Shown: positions 40,977 to 50,872, numbered from the stretch's first letter. The stretch: 64,000 nt of DNA from an uncultured Muribaculaceae bacterium (GCA_910579185.1 CAJTTG010000001.1:496001-560000), one strand, 5' to 3'. Made by a program: numbers and translations. The notes: generated from the sequence alone by a model not told the origin.

Positions 40977-41843
40977 ATGAAGATATTAGTGACCGGAGCA
41001 AACGGCCAATTGGGAAAAGAAATGCATCGCGTCCTGGAACAGCAATGTCCCGGGGTCACCATCTATACGGATGTTGATACTCTTGACATCACTGACGAAC
41101 GCGCTGTTGAATATTTTTTCGAAAAGAATGAATTGACCCATGTTGTGAATTGTGCGGCATACACAGCCGTGGACAAGGCAGAATCAGACCAGACTCTATG
41201 CTACAGAATCAATGTGGATGCAGTGCAAAACTTAGCGAAGGCAGCCTCCAAATACGGGGTGAAAGTTGTGCATATCTCAACGGATTATGTGTTCGACGGC
41301 AAAAGTTACCGACCATACGTAGAGTCGGACAAGACAAACCCGACATCGACTTACGGCACCACCAAAAGGAAAGGCGAAATGATACTTCTGTCGTTCTGCC
41401 CCGATGCCATAATACTCCGCACAGCGTGGCTCTACTCCACACATGGTCATAATTTCGTGAAGACGATGCTGAAACTCGGAGCCGAGAAACCGGAACTGAG
41501 AGTAGTGTTCGACCAGATCGGTTCACCGACCTCGGCCGCCGATCTTGCAGATGCCATCCACTCGATACTGACAGCCCGTCAGTGGGTTCCCGGCACCTTC
41601 CACTTCTCAAACGAGGGTGTCATCTCCTGGTATGACTTCGCCAAAGCCATCCACAGAATAGCCGGCTTAACCACATGCAAAGTCACACCGGTCACCACCG
41701 AGGACTACCCCACCCCGGCAACCCGTCCCCACTACAGCGTTCTTGACAAGTCCATGATCAAACGTACTTACGGAATTGAAATCCCATATTGGGAGGACAG
41801 TCTCCGCAAATGCATCGAAACCCTGAAAAAAGAACAGAATTAA
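40977..41843 (+). CDS. rfbD: dTDP-4-dehydrorhamnose reductase
   Basis: RfbD carries out the last step of dTDP-L-rhamnose synthesis, reducing dTDP-4-dehydrorhamnose with NAD(P)H. The 288 residues show the Rossmann motif 'GANGQLGKEM' at 7-16, 'VNCAAYTAVDKAESD', 'HISTDYVFDGKSYRPYVESDKTNP' and the catalytic YGTTK. The other rfb genes (A, B, C) are not in the window. It is followed after 29 bases by prfC. Confidence 0.94.
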   Translation: MKILVTGANGQLGKEMHRVLEQQCPGVTIYTDVDTLDITDERAVEYFFEKNELTHVVNCAAYTAVDKAESDQTLCYRINVDAVQNLAKAASKYGVKVVHISTDYVFDGKSYRPYVESDKTNPTSTYGTTKRKGEMILLSFCPDAIILRTAWLYSTHGHNFVKTMLKLGAEKPELRVVFDQIGSPTSAADLADAIHSILTARQWVPGTFHFSNEGVISWYDFAKAIHRIAGLTTCKVTPVTTEDYPTPATRPHYSVLDKSMIKRTYGIEIPYWEDSLRKCIETLKKEQN

Positions 41844-41872
41844 GCCAACCAACGATCAGTCACCAAGATAAC

Positions 41873-43453
41873 ATGTCACAGATAACCGACGAAATATCAC
41901 GCCGCAGAACATTTGCCATCATCTCCCACCCTGACGCAGGTAAAACCACCCTGACTGAAAAGCTGCTGCTTTTCGGTGGTGCTATCCACATTGCCGGTGC
42001 CGTCAAGTCGAACAAGATCAAGAAAACAGCCACCAGCGACTGGATGGAGATCGAGAAACAGAGAGGAATCTCCGTGGCGACATCAGTGATGGGCTTCAAC
42101 TATGGCGACTACAAGATCAATATTCTTGACACCCCCGGCCACCAGGATTTTGCGGAAGACACATACCGCACCCTGACAGCCGTGGACAGCGTTATCATCG
42201 TTGTCGACGTGGCAAAAGGCGTTGAGCAACAGACAAGAAAACTGATGGAAGTGTGCCGCATGCGCAACACTCCGGTAATTATCTTTGTCAACAAGCTCGA
42301 CCGCGAGGGACGCGATCCGTTCGAGATTCTCGATGAGCTTGAATCGGAACTCAAGATCGCCGTCAGACCGCTGTCTTGGCCGATCAACATCGGTGCTAAA
42401 TTCAAGGGTGTCTACAACATTTTTGAAAAGACCCTTGACCTCTTCACACCCAACAAACAAAAAGTATCGGAACGCGTGGAGATCACCGACGTGAACGATC
42501 CAGCCATTGACGAGGCTGTTGGCGATGCCGACGCCGCGAAACTCCGTGAAGACCTTGAACTGATAGAGGGTGTTTATCCGGAATTTGATGTCAACGAATA
42601 TCTCGACGGCAAACTGGCTCCCGTGTTCTTCGGATCAGCACTCAACACATTCGGCGTGAAAGAGTTGCTGGACTGCTTTGTCCAGATAGCACCATCGCCA
42701 CGTCCAATCGAAGCTGAAGAGCGCAAGGTTGAGCCATCGGAAGAGAACTTCTCCGGATTCGTGTTCAAGATCCACGCCAACATGGATCCCAACCACCGCT
42801 CCTGCATTGCATTCGTAAAGATCTGTTCCGGCAAATTTGAACGAAACGCACCTTACAAACATATCCGCTTAGGGAAAATACTAAAATTTGCAGCCCCGAC
42901 TGCATTCATGGCTCAGAAGAAAAACATTGTCGATGAGGCATTTCCGGGTGATATAGTAGGTATTCCCGATACCGGTAACTTCAAGATCGGCGACACACTG
43001 ACCTCCGGCGAGACACTGCACTACAAGGGTCTGCCAAGCTTCTCACCCGAGATGTTCAAATATATCGAGAACACCGATCCCATGAAGTCGAAACAGCTTG
43101 AAAAGGGTGTCCAGCAGTTGATGGATGAGGGTGTGGCACAGTTGTTCACCAACCAGTTCAACGGCCGCAAGATCATCGGAACAGTAGGTCAGCTGCAATT
43201 TGAAGTGATACAATACCGTCTGCTCCACGAATACGGCGCACAATGCCGCTGGGAACCGATTTCATTGTATAAAGCATGCTGGATTGAGAGCGATGACCAG
43301 GACGCACTTGAGGCGTTCAAGAAGCGCAAGCACCAGTTCATGGCCACAGACCGCGAGGGACGCGATGTGTTTCTTGCCGACTCCAACTATGTGCTACAGA
43401 TGGCACAATCCGACTTCCCCAAGATCCGCTTCCACTTCTCAAGCGAATTTTAA
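41873..43453 (+). CDS. prfC: Peptide chain release factor 3
   Basis: RF3 is a translational GTPase that removes RF1 and RF2 from the ribosome after termination. The 526-residue protein has G1 'SHPDAGKTTLTEK', G3 'DTPGHQDF', G4 'NKLDR', then EF-G-like domains II and III ending 'DFPKIRFHFSSEF'. The ATG at 41873 (MSQITDEISRRRTF) is the family start; the frame is open further upstream into rfbD. The stop and the start of the GNAT gene overlap as TAATG. Confidence 0.97.
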   Translation: MSQITDEISRRRTFAIISHPDAGKTTLTEKLLLFGGAIHIAGAVKSNKIKKTATSDWMEIEKQRGISVATSVMGFNYGDYKINILDTPGHQDFAEDTYRTLTAVDSVIIVVDVAKGVEQQTRKLMEVCRMRNTPVIIFVNKLDREGRDPFEILDELESELKIAVRPLSWPINIGAKFKGVYNIFEKTLDLFTPNKQKVSERVEITDVNDPAIDEAVGDADAAKLREDLELIEGVYPEFDVNEYLDGKLAPVFFGSALNTFGVKELLDCFVQIAPSPRPIEAEERKVEPSEENFSGFVFKIHANMDPNHRSCIAFVKICSGKFERNAPYKHIRLGKILKFAAPTAFMAQKKNIVDEAFPGDIVGIPDTGNFKIGDTLTSGETLHYKGLPSFSPEMFKYIENTDPMKSKQLEKGVQQLMDEGVAQLFTNQFNGRKIIGTVGQLQFEVIQYRLLHEYGAQCRWEPISLYKACWIESDDQDALEAFKKRKHQFMATDREGRDVFLADSNYVLQMAQSDFPKIRFHFSSEF

Positions 43454-44313
43454 TGGCAGAGGAATACCGGATCATATCACTGGCCGACACCGGCATAGAT
43501 GAGATTTTAGATGCATTCCAGAAAGCATTCTGCGACTATGCAGTCAACTTTGACCGGGCACAGATTGAGGCCATGCTCGAAAGACGTGGATTCAACCCGG
43601 TGCTGTCGTATGCAGCCTTGGTTGACGGACAAATAGCTGCATTCACGCTAAACGGCACAGGAGAGTATGACGGAAGCGCGACATGCTATGACTGCGGAAC
43701 CGGAACGCGTCCGGAATACCGGGGCAACGGGCTTGCCGGAATGATTTTCCGCCATTCAGTGCCTTTACTTAGACAGGCCGGAATACGCCAATACCTGCTT
43801 GAAGTGCTTCAGGACAACGCACCTGCAATTTCGATCTATAAGGCCAATGGCTTCAGCATCTCGGCCAGATACAACTGCTACAATCAGACCGTCGGCGAAT
43901 TGCGGCTTGACAGATCCAAAAGCATAGAGATAGAGATCCAGCAGACGGACTGCAACACCGTACGCAATTTGCAGGGGTTCTGCGATTTCAAGCCATCGTG
44001 GCAAAACGACATCGAGTCGATTGAGCGCGGAGCCGCCCGGCTGAACATGACAGCCGCATATCACGCCGGACAGGCCGTTGGATATTGTGTCTCGGATCCA
44101 CAGAGCGGCGATATTGCCCAGATCGCAGTAGCCGAGCCATTCCGCCGTAAAGGTATAGCCACCGGATTGCTTGCCAATGCTGTAAAGCAATTCTCGTCCA
44201 AAACCATCAAGATACTCAACGTTGACAGCGACAACAGATCGCTTCCGGCGTTCCTCCATGCCGTCAATATAGCCGACGGCCTTTCGCAATATGCCATGAT
44301 CAACAAATTATAA
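43453..44313 (+). CDS. GNAT family N-acetyltransferase with tandem domains
   Basis: This 286-residue protein contains two GNAT-like halves. The first (about 1-150) has an acetyl-CoA loop in 'GTRPEYRGNGLAGMIFRHSVPLLRQAGIRQYLLEVLQDNAPAISIYKANGF'. The second (about 160-286) has 'IAVAEPFRRKGIATGLLANAVKQF'. The two halves probably arose by duplication. The substrate is unknown. Translation is likely coupled to prfC by the TAATG overlap. Confidence 0.9.
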   Translation: MAEEYRIISLADTGIDEILDAFQKAFCDYAVNFDRAQIEAMLERRGFNPVLSYAALVDGQIAAFTLNGTGEYDGSATCYDCGTGTRPEYRGNGLAGMIFRHSVPLLRQAGIRQYLLEVLQDNAPAISIYKANGFSISARYNCYNQTVGELRLDRSKSIEIEIQQTDCNTVRNLQGFCDFKPSWQNDIESIERGAARLNMTAAYHAGQAVGYCVSDPQSGDIAQIAVAEPFRRKGIATGLLANAVKQFSSKTIKILNVDSDNRSLPAFLHAVNIADGLSQYAMINKL

Positions 44314-44346
44314 AAAAAATGGGGCAAACAATTGAATGTCTGCCCC
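44312..44346 (-). terminator. Terminator of gadB
   Basis: On the minus strand GGGGCAGACA/TGTTTGCCCC forms a 10-bp stem with one mismatch and a 6-base loop (arms 44337-44346 and 44321-44330), followed by ATTTTTTTTA. It sits between the convergent GNAT and gadB genes. Confidence 0.88.
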
Positions 44347-44371
44347 TACAGAGTTGTAATACCAGTTCGGA

Positions 44372-45796
44372 TCAACGTCCGGTGTGATTGAACTTACTGG
44401 ATATGATCGGAATGTTTTTCTCGATCTTGATACGGCTGGGTGTGGGATATTCCAGCTCATTCAGCTCAGCGATAGCAAACTTGATATCGGACAGCAGCTG
44501 ATCGGCCATATCACGGCTGAAACCATGGCGCACCACGATTCGCATCACAACAATTTCCTCAATATCCTTTGGCATAGTGTAGGCCGGAACCATCCATCCT
44601 TTCTGGGCAAGCTTGTCCTGAAGGTCGAACAGAGTCCATTTGTAGTCTTTCTGCACCTCAGGCTTTATCAACCATGCGAACAACGGGTTGGGACATTCCT
44701 TATCGTAGGGCACAAATGGTTCGATCTTTGCAATCTCATCGTGGAGATACTGAGCAACAGCGAGAGTGTTGAACTGCACTTCCTTATATCCCTGGAATCC
44801 GAGACGGATGAACTGATAATACTGGCCGAGGATCTGGGCGGCAGGACGCGAGAAATTAAGTCCGACCTGACGTATCTCAGCGCCGAGATAGTTGACACTG
44901 AACGACATCACATCCGGCAAATACTTCTTATCTCTCCATACGACCCATCCGAGTCCCGGATAGACAAGGCCGTATTTATGGCCTGATGTCGAGATCGAAA
45001 GCACCCATTTCAAGCGGAAGTCCCACTTCTTTTCCGGGGCGAGGAAAGGCATGATGAAGCCACCGGAAGCAGCATCGATATGTATAGGCACATCGAATCC
45101 GGTCTCGGCATTGAACTTGTCGAGAGCAGCATCAAGAGCCTCCACATCATCGTTCAAGCCAGTCCATGTCACACCCATTATAGGCACGACGCAGATAGTG
45201 TTTTCATCGCAAAGCTTGATCACGGCTTCGGGATCAAGAGTAGTTTTCTGAAGCGAGATAGGCACGGTGCGCATCTCGATCTGCCACAACTCGGCGAACT
45301 TCTGCCAACAGATCTGATAGGCAGTGGAAATCACGAAGTTAGGTTTATCGTAGGGCTTGCCCTGCGCTTTACGTTTCTCACGCCAACGGATCCAAGCTGC
45401 TATACCTCCAAGCATACAGGCCTCCGACGAACCGATAGCGAGCGCACCGGTTTTCCATTTACTTTCCTCAGGACTGTTCCAAAGATTGGCAACGATATTG
45501 ATACACTTGCCATTGATCACGGCCACACGTGGATATTCCGTTTCATCGATATAGTTGATGGCGATAGCCTCGTTCATCAGTTTCGTAGCATAATCGTCCA
45601 TGTAGGTTGTGACGAAAGTCGCCATATTCAGACGAGGCTGAGTCTGGGCATAGATCTCATCCTTCACCATCTGATAAGCGGTTTCAGGTGTTGTAGGGCC
45701 ATCAGGGATACGTTCTACAGGCGAGGGCTGCAACATTGCGTTTGAACCAAAAACATCAGTTTTTGCATCGCCGTCGCGAAAATCAGGATCTTTCAT
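44372..45796 (-). CDS. gadB: Glutamate decarboxylase
   Basis: This PLP enzyme converts glutamate to GABA, consuming a proton. The 474 residues are full length for the bacterial GadA/GadB type: 'ESKWKTGALAIGSSEACMLGG', 'HIDAASGGFIMPFL', the PLP lysine in 'STSGHKYGLVYPGLGWVVWRD', and the C-terminal 'SSKFNHTGR' that plugs the active site at neutral pH in E. coli. The usual antiporter gadC and glutaminase are not adjacent. Its role is probably acid resistance or GABA production in the gut. Confidence 0.97.
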   Translation of the reverse strand: MKDPDFRDGDAKTDVFGSNAMLQPSPVERIPDGPTTPETAYQMVKDEIYAQTQPRLNMATFVTTYMDDYATKLMNEAIAINYIDETEYPRVAVINGKCINIVANLWNSPEESKWKTGALAIGSSEACMLGGIAAWIRWREKRKAQGKPYDKPNFVISTAYQICWQKFAELWQIEMRTVPISLQKTTLDPEAVIKLCDENTICVVPIMGVTWTGLNDDVEALDAALDKFNAETGFDVPIHIDAASGGFIMPFLAPEKKWDFRLKWVLSISTSGHKYGLVYPGLGWVVWRDKKYLPDVMSFSVNYLGAEIRQVGLNFSRPAAQILGQYYQFIRLGFQGYKEVQFNTLAVAQYLHDEIAKIEPFVPYDKECPNPLFAWLIKPEVQKDYKWTLFDLQDKLAQKGWMVPAYTMPKDIEEIVVMRIVVRHGFSRDMADQLLSDIKFAIAELNELEYPTPSRIKIEKNIPIISSKFNHTGR

Positions 45797-45937
45797 AGGA
45801 TATGTGTTTTTATGTTAGGAATTTGTTTTATAGACAAGTTCAGTATTAAAACATTAGCCATAGTTGAAAGGTTGGGGACATACTATAAAATTTTTTCAGC
45901 CGTTATAAAGACAGGCAACCAGAACAAACGAAAACGC

Positions 45938-46525
45938 ATGGAAAGATTTGAAGCATTGAGACAATTATTGAGTGAAGACCGGTCTATACGCCGCTTTGAG
46001 CAGAGCCGCCGGATAGGTATGGAAATTCTGACAGAGCTCGTGGATCTTACCCGATTCTGCGCATCGGGACGCAACATGCAGCCGTTGCGCTACCGGATAG
46101 TGGATAGCGAGGCGGATTGCGCGATGGTGTATCCACTGCTGGCCTGGGCCGGATATTTCACGGACTGGGACGGTCCGGAAGATGGAGAACGCCCGTCGGC
46201 ATATCTTGTCCAGTGTCTTGACACGCGATATGGCAGCAACTGCCTGTGTGACGACGGTCTGCAACTTCAGGCTCTCACCCTCGGAGCGAGATCGCTCGGG
46301 ATAGGAGCATGCATAATCAAGGCATTCAACGCTCCCGAGCTGAAACGGATTCTGAATCTTCCCGATGGCATTGAACCACGGTATGTGCTCGCATTAGGTT
46401 ATCCGGCGGAAAAACCGATAATAGTGGACACCGATGGCACACCGGATGCCGACATCCGCTACTACCGCACACCGGATGGGGTACACCATGTTCCGAAACG
46501 GCCATTATCTGAAATCATACTCTGA
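45938..46525 (+). CDS. Nitroreductase family protein
   Basis: The protein has 195 residues from the ATG at 45938 (MERFEALRQLL). It matches small flavin-dependent nitroreductases: 'EDRSIRRFEQSRRIGMEILTELVDLTRFCASGRNMQPLRYRIV' for FMN binding, and 'DDGLQLQALTLGARSLGIGACIIKAF'. It probably binds FMN as a dimer and reduces quinones or nitro compounds with NAD(P)H; the physiological substrate is unknown. A YjbR-type gene follows after 5 bases. Confidence 0.92.
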   Translation: MERFEALRQLLSEDRSIRRFEQSRRIGMEILTELVDLTRFCASGRNMQPLRYRIVDSEADCAMVYPLLAWAGYFTDWDGPEDGERPSAYLVQCLDTRYGSNCLCDDGLQLQALTLGARSLGIGACIIKAFNAPELKRILNLPDGIEPRYVLALGYPAEKPIIVDTDGTPDADIRYYRTPDGVHHVPKRPLSEIIL

Positions 46526-46530
46526 GGAAA

Positions 46531-46890
46531 ATGGATATAGAGAAAGTCAGGGATACAACCCTGTCATTGCCGCATGTGACAGAGCGATGCCCGTATGGTC
46601 CGGACTATCTTGTGTTCGAGATCGGCGGCAAGCAATTCTGTCTGCTTGACCTGACCGGCAAGTGGGGATTCTACAACCTCAAAATAGATCCGGACTATTC
46701 ACTTGAATTACAGGATCGATACACCGGTATCCGCCCCGGATTCCACATGAACAAGCGGCATTGGGTTTCGGTGGATTATCATGGCGATCTGCCTGAACAG
46801 CTACAAATCTCCCTGATCCGCCATGCCTATATCCAGACGGCAAAAGGCCTGACAATAAAGCTCAGGAAGGAACTCGGGATAGAGATCTGA
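46531..46890 (+). CDS. MmcQ/YjbR family protein
   Basis: This 119-residue protein matches the YjbR/MmcQ family, with 'VRDTTLSLPHVTERCPYGPDYLVFEIGGKQFCLLDLTG' and 'IRPGFHMNKRHWVSVDYHGDLPEQLQISLIRHAYI'. The fold resembles the CyaY/DNA-binding double-wing motif; the family's role is not settled. It is likely co-transcribed with the nitroreductase. Confidence 0.92.
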   Translation: MDIEKVRDTTLSLPHVTERCPYGPDYLVFEIGGKQFCLLDLTGKWGFYNLKIDPDYSLELQDRYTGIRPGFHMNKRHWVSVDYHGDLPEQLQISLIRHAYIQTAKGLTIKLRKELGIEI

Positions 46891-46956
46891 CAACGGTTGA
46901 CGAGAAAAAGCATATACAAAAGCGCAGAAAAGCAACCATAAGCCGAAATTATGTGT

Positions 46957-46964
46957 TAATTTTG
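46957..46964 (+). promoter_or_regulatory. -7 element of the MATE transporter promoter
   Basis: TAATTTTG matches TAnnTTTG exactly, 16 bases before the ATG at 46981. Confidence 0.55.
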
Positions 46965-46980
46965 CGGTACGAAACACCAA

Positions 46981-48372
46981 ATGGATAACGCAAAATCAAC
47001 ATCAAGCCCGATGGATCTCGGCAGCAAATCAATATCCAAGCTGCTGATCCAATACTCCGTGCCGGCGATCATAGCCAGCGTGGCCACCTCGCTCTACAAC
47101 ATCATTGACAGCATTTTCATAGGTCGCGGAGTCGGTGCGATGGCAATTTCCGGACTCGCCATCACCTTTCCGCTGATGAACCTTGTGATTGCATTCTGTA
47201 CGCTGATCGCAGTAGGTGGCGCCACCATCTCGTCGATATTCCTGGGTCAGAAAAACATTTCGAGAGCAACGGATGTTGTCAACAACGTCATGCTTCTGTG
47301 CCTGATCCACTCAGTTGTTTTCGGAGGGCTTACGCTCCTGTTCCTCGACAAGATCCTGCTCTTTTTCGGAGCGACAGCAGAGACTCTGCCCTATGCCAAG
47401 GAATTCATGACCGTTATCCTCTACGGCACCCCGATATCATATATCTTCATAGGACTCAACAACATAATGCGAGCCACGGGATATCCTCGCAAGGCGATGA
47501 TTTCGGCTCTGCTGTCGGTGCTTGTCAACGTGATCCTCGCCCCGATCTTCATTTTCACCCTCGACTGGGGCATCCGCGGCGCAGCGACCGCGACCATCAT
47601 GGCACAATCGGCCGCCTGCATCTGGGTCATGTGGCATTTCCTGTCGAAAAAATCGTTCGTTCATCTGAATATCCATAACAACTGGTTCAGTGCGGCAATA
47701 GCCAAAAGGATCTATTCAATCGGCCTGTCGCCATTTCTGATGAACATCTGTGCATGCATAGTCGTTGTGTTTATCAACAAGGCATTGCTCGATTACGGCG
47801 GCGACAACGGCAATCTTGCCGTGGGAGCATACGGAATCCTGAACCGCACGACAATGTTTTTCGTGATGATCGTGTTCGGTGTCACGCAAGGCATGCAACC
47901 GATCTTGGGTTTCAACTACGGCGCAGGAGAATGGACACGAGTCAAAAGGACATTACGGATAGGCATCTGGCTTGGTGTAGGAATAACCACCGCCGGCTGG
48001 ATCGCGACAGAGTTTTTCCCGGGTATCATCAGCTCGATGTTCACCACCGATCATCAGCTGACAGCGATCGCCGACCATGGTTCGCGTATATTCTTCATCT
48101 GCTATCCGCTCGTCGGGTGCCAGATCGTGATCCAAAACTTTTTCCAGAGTGTAGGCAAGCCAAAGATCTCCATCTTCCTGTCGCTGACACGCCAGCTGAT
48201 CTTCCTGATCCCGTTCCTGATCATCCTGCCCCGTCATTTCGGCATAAACGGAGTGTGGGCCAGCATGTCGGCCTCCGACGGCATAGCATTCATCTTCGCC
48301 ATCGTTACGCTGATCATCATGAACAGACGCATGAATAAACTTTTTCCTCACCAACAAGCAATAACGAAATGA
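46981..48372 (+). CDS. MATE family efflux transporter
   Basis: This 463-residue protein has about twelve membrane helices in two related halves, typical of MATE antiporters: 'LLIQYSVPAIIASVATSLYNIIDSIFIGRGVGAMAISGLAITFP' at the N-terminus and the repeat half beginning 'GLSPFLMNICACIVVVFINKAL'. 'GVTQGMQPILGFNYGAG' is the family signature loop. It should export cationic drugs or metabolites using a sodium or proton gradient. mgsA begins within its last codons (ATGA overlap). Confidence 0.94.
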   Translation: MDNAKSTSSPMDLGSKSISKLLIQYSVPAIIASVATSLYNIIDSIFIGRGVGAMAISGLAITFPLMNLVIAFCTLIAVGGATISSIFLGQKNISRATDVVNNVMLLCLIHSVVFGGLTLLFLDKILLFFGATAETLPYAKEFMTVILYGTPISYIFIGLNNIMRATGYPRKAMISALLSVLVNVILAPIFIFTLDWGIRGAATATIMAQSAACIWVMWHFLSKKSFVHLNIHNNWFSAAIAKRIYSIGLSPFLMNICACIVVVFINKALLDYGGDNGNLAVGAYGILNRTTMFFVMIVFGVTQGMQPILGFNYGAGEWTRVKRTLRIGIWLGVGITTAGWIATEFFPGIISSMFTTDHQLTAIADHGSRIFFICYPLVGCQIVIQNFFQSVGKPKISIFLSLTRQLIFLIPFLIILPRHFGINGVWASMSASDGIAFIFAIVTLIIMNRRMNKLFPHQQAITK

Positions 48373-48812
48373 AAAAACATCTGACAATAGCCCTTGTGGC
48401 ACATGACCAACGCAAAGCCGATATGGTATCCTGGGCTCGTTACAACGCCCCGTTGCTGTCAAAACATCGCATAGTATGCACCGGGACTACCGGAGGATTG
48501 ATCCGTAAGGCGTTTGATGAAATAGGTATCACCGCCGACATCCAGTGCATGAACTCAGGCCCGATGGGAGGCGATGCCGAGATCGCAGCAATGGTGGTCC
48601 GCAACGAAATAGACTTAGCCGTTTTCCTGATCGACGACCTCAATGCGCAACCCCACGAGGCTGACATACAGATGCTTCTGCGTCAATGCCGTCTGCACAA
48701 CGTACCTATAGCATGCAATCTTGTCAGCGCCGACCTGATGATTTCCAGCGGACTCTGGGACGACGAGAACTATCAACCGTCAGAACAAACCTACGTCAAA
48801 TTTCAACGATGA
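48369..48812 (+). CDS. mgsA: Methylglyoxal synthase
   Basis: MgsA converts dihydroxyacetone phosphate to methylglyoxal and phosphate, a bypass used when phosphate is short or sugar flux is high. The 147 residues show the phosphate-binding 'TGTTGGLIRKAF', the catalytic Asp region 'NSGPMGGDAEIAAMVV', and 'FLIDDLNAQPHEADIQMLLRQC...IPIACN'-type sequence near the end. It overlaps both neighbours by four bases. Confidence 0.96.
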   Translation: MKKHLTIALVAHDQRKADMVSWARYNAPLLSKHRIVCTGTTGGLIRKAFDEIGITADIQCMNSGPMGGDAEIAAMVVRNEIDLAVFLIDDLNAQPHEADIQMLLRQCRLHNVPIACNLVSADLMISSGLWDDENYQPSEQTYVKFQR

Positions 48813-50377
48813 TCACAGACCTGCAACTCCGGGTGGATCCGGCCACCGCCTATAATCCGCTACGTCTTCAAGCCACAATCAGCACCCAGCTATCGGTCGA
48901 CGCAAACAGGATCAGCGACGTGGTGATAGCCAAGCGATCCATCGACGCACGTCAACGCCGCGTGATGGTCAATCTGTCGGTAAAGGTATATATCGACGAG
49001 AAGGCACCGGAACACCCACTTTTCGTTCCGATAGAGTACCGCGAACTGCCATCCGACGCTCCACAAGCCGTTATCATAGGAGCCGGTCCGGCAGGACTTT
49101 TTGCAGCACTCAGACTGATAGAACTCGGTGTCCGTCCCATAGTTCTTGAACGAGGAAAAGATGTTGACTCCCGACGCAAAGACATGGCTCGGATAGCACG
49201 AGCCGGGGAGATTGATCCCGACTCGAACTATTGCTTCGGAGAGGGTGGCGCAGGAGCATATTCAGATGGAAAGCTGTACACCAGAAGCAAGAAACGCGGA
49301 CCTGTGGACAAAATTCTGCGAGTTTTCCACCAGCATGGAGCGCAGGAATCAATACTTATCGATGCTCATCCACATATAGGGACAGACCGCTTGCCGGAGG
49401 TGATCAAAGCCATGCGGCAGACCATTGAAAAGCATGGCGGAGAGGTGAAGTTTGAATCGAAAGTCAGCAGACTGAAATCGGAAAACGGAGAGATCACCGG
49501 AGCGATCACATCGGATGGCCGCGAATTTTCAGGTCCGGTTATCTTAGCGACAGGACATTCGGCACGTGACGTTTACAAAATGTTGCTTGAAGAAGGGGTC
49601 AGCCTACAGCCGAAAGGGATCGCCGTGGGTGTGCGCCTTGAACATCCGCAACATCTGATAGACTGTCTGCAATATCACAGCCGCGATGGACGTGGCCGCT
49701 ATCTGCCACCAGCTGAATATTCGATGCTGACACGTGTCGATGGCCGAGCTGTCTATTCGTTCTGCATGTGTCCGGGCGGAGTGATCATTCCGGCGGCAAG
49801 TGCCCCCGGAGAAATGGTAGTCAACGGCATGTCACCCTCCAACCGTGGCACCAAATGGTCTAATTCGGGCATGGTGGTGGAAGTGTTGCCAGAGGATGTA
49901 GCCGGCGATGATCCACTCAGAATGATGCATTTCCAACAGGAGATAGAACGCCGATTCTTTGAAGAATCAGGCCAAAGCCAGAATGCACCGGCCCAACGTA
50001 TGACCGACTTCGTGGCATCGCGACCAAGTACCTCCCTACCCTCCACCTCCTACGCCGCCGGGATTCATCCGGCACGCATAGACAAACTGCTTCCCAAGGG
50101 TATCGCGAGCCGTTTGCAGAAAGGATTCGAAGAATTTGGGCGCAAACAGAAAGGCTTCCTCACATCGGAAGCCACATTGATCGGAGACGAGACACGCACG
50201 TCGGCACCAGTACGCGTCCCCCGTGACCCTCAGACATTAGTTTCCGAGAGCATCCCCGGGCTCTATCCCTGCGGCGAAGGCGCCGGATATGCAGGGGGAA
50301 TAGTTTCGGCGGCTATTGACGGCGAACGATGCGCCGAGGCTCTGCATCAGAGACTGTTTCAAGAGCAAGATCTGTAG
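48809..50377 (+). CDS. NAD(P)/FAD-dependent oxidoreductase
   Basis: The protein has 522 residues from the ATG at 48809, overlapping the mgsA stop. An N-terminal domain of about 85 residues precedes the FAD-binding Rossmann motif 'AVIIGAGPAGLFAALRLIELG' near residue 90, then 'NYCFGEGGAGAYSDGKLYTRSKKRG' and the C-terminal 'GLYPCGEGAGYAGGIVSAAIDGERCAE'. It belongs to the large, mostly uncharacterised family of FAD-dependent dehydrogenases found in many Bacteroidota. The substrate is unknown. It ends the MATE-mgsA transcript. Confidence 0.9.
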   Translation: MITDLQLRVDPATAYNPLRLQATISTQLSVDANRISDVVIAKRSIDARQRRVMVNLSVKVYIDEKAPEHPLFVPIEYRELPSDAPQAVIIGAGPAGLFAALRLIELGVRPIVLERGKDVDSRRKDMARIARAGEIDPDSNYCFGEGGAGAYSDGKLYTRSKKRGPVDKILRVFHQHGAQESILIDAHPHIGTDRLPEVIKAMRQTIEKHGGEVKFESKVSRLKSENGEITGAITSDGREFSGPVILATGHSARDVYKMLLEEGVSLQPKGIAVGVRLEHPQHLIDCLQYHSRDGRGRYLPPAEYSMLTRVDGRAVYSFCMCPGGVIIPAASAPGEMVVNGMSPSNRGTKWSNSGMVVEVLPEDVAGDDPLRMMHFQQEIERRFFEESGQSQNAPAQRMTDFVASRPSTSLPSTSYAAGIHPARIDKLLPKGIASRLQKGFEEFGRKQKGFLTSEATLIGDETRTSAPVRVPRDPQTLVSESIPGLYPCGEGAGYAGGIVSAAIDGERCAEALHQRLFQEQDL

Positions 50378-50468
50378 TTTCCGGTGGCGGATGTTTCTTG
50401 GCCATGGGAACTTATACACAACCCTAATTTCAAAATGGTCGAATTTGACCACTTTAGACTATATCGTA

Positions 50469-50812
50469 TCGGTAGGCGGCTCGGAGTGCCGCCACCCCGA
50501 TCAGGGAGATGGGCGAGTGATAGTGGCGGATCAACGGCTCGGAGAGCCGTGACCCCGACAGTGATAATTGGAGCTGAGGGGAGATTAGCTGATTGGGGAT
50601 TGGGATTGGAAATCATCAGGAGATTTGTGGATGGCAGGGTGGGATTCGGTAGGCGGCTCGGAGTGCCGCCACCCCGATCAGGGAGATGGGAGAATGTTAG
50701 TGGAGGATCGACGGCTCGGAGAGCCGTGACCCCGACAGGGGTAATGGGGAGCTGAGAGTAGATTAGCTGATTGGAGGGATGGGGATTGGAAATCAGCAGG
50801 CGATTTGAGGGC
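50469..50812. repeat. Two tandem 177-bp REP-like units in a 580-base gap
   Basis: Copy 1 begins at 50469 and copy 2 at 50646, both with 'tcggtaggcggctcggagtg'. Each copy carries two hairpins with a shared GGCTCGGAG core: GGCGGC-TCGGAGT-GCCGCC (50475-50493 in copy 1) and ACGGCTC-GGA-GAGCCGT (50534-50550). Divergence is concentrated in the region between and after the hairpins. No convincing gene lies in 50378-50957. The structure resembles REP/BIME elements, and it may also end the upstream transcript. Confidence 0.8.
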
Positions 50813-50872
50813 AAACAAAAGGGAAATGATGGGGAAAGATGGGAGTGGGGTGGTTTATTCAGGGAAAAGCAC

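Noticed and set aside
50384..50755. Open frames across the 177-bp repeats
   Set aside because: The frames on both strands simply translate the repeat twice and have low-complexity content.
50469..50812. CRISPR array
   Set aside because: There are only two units of 177 bp with diverged sequence and internal hairpins, no short spacers and no cas genes.
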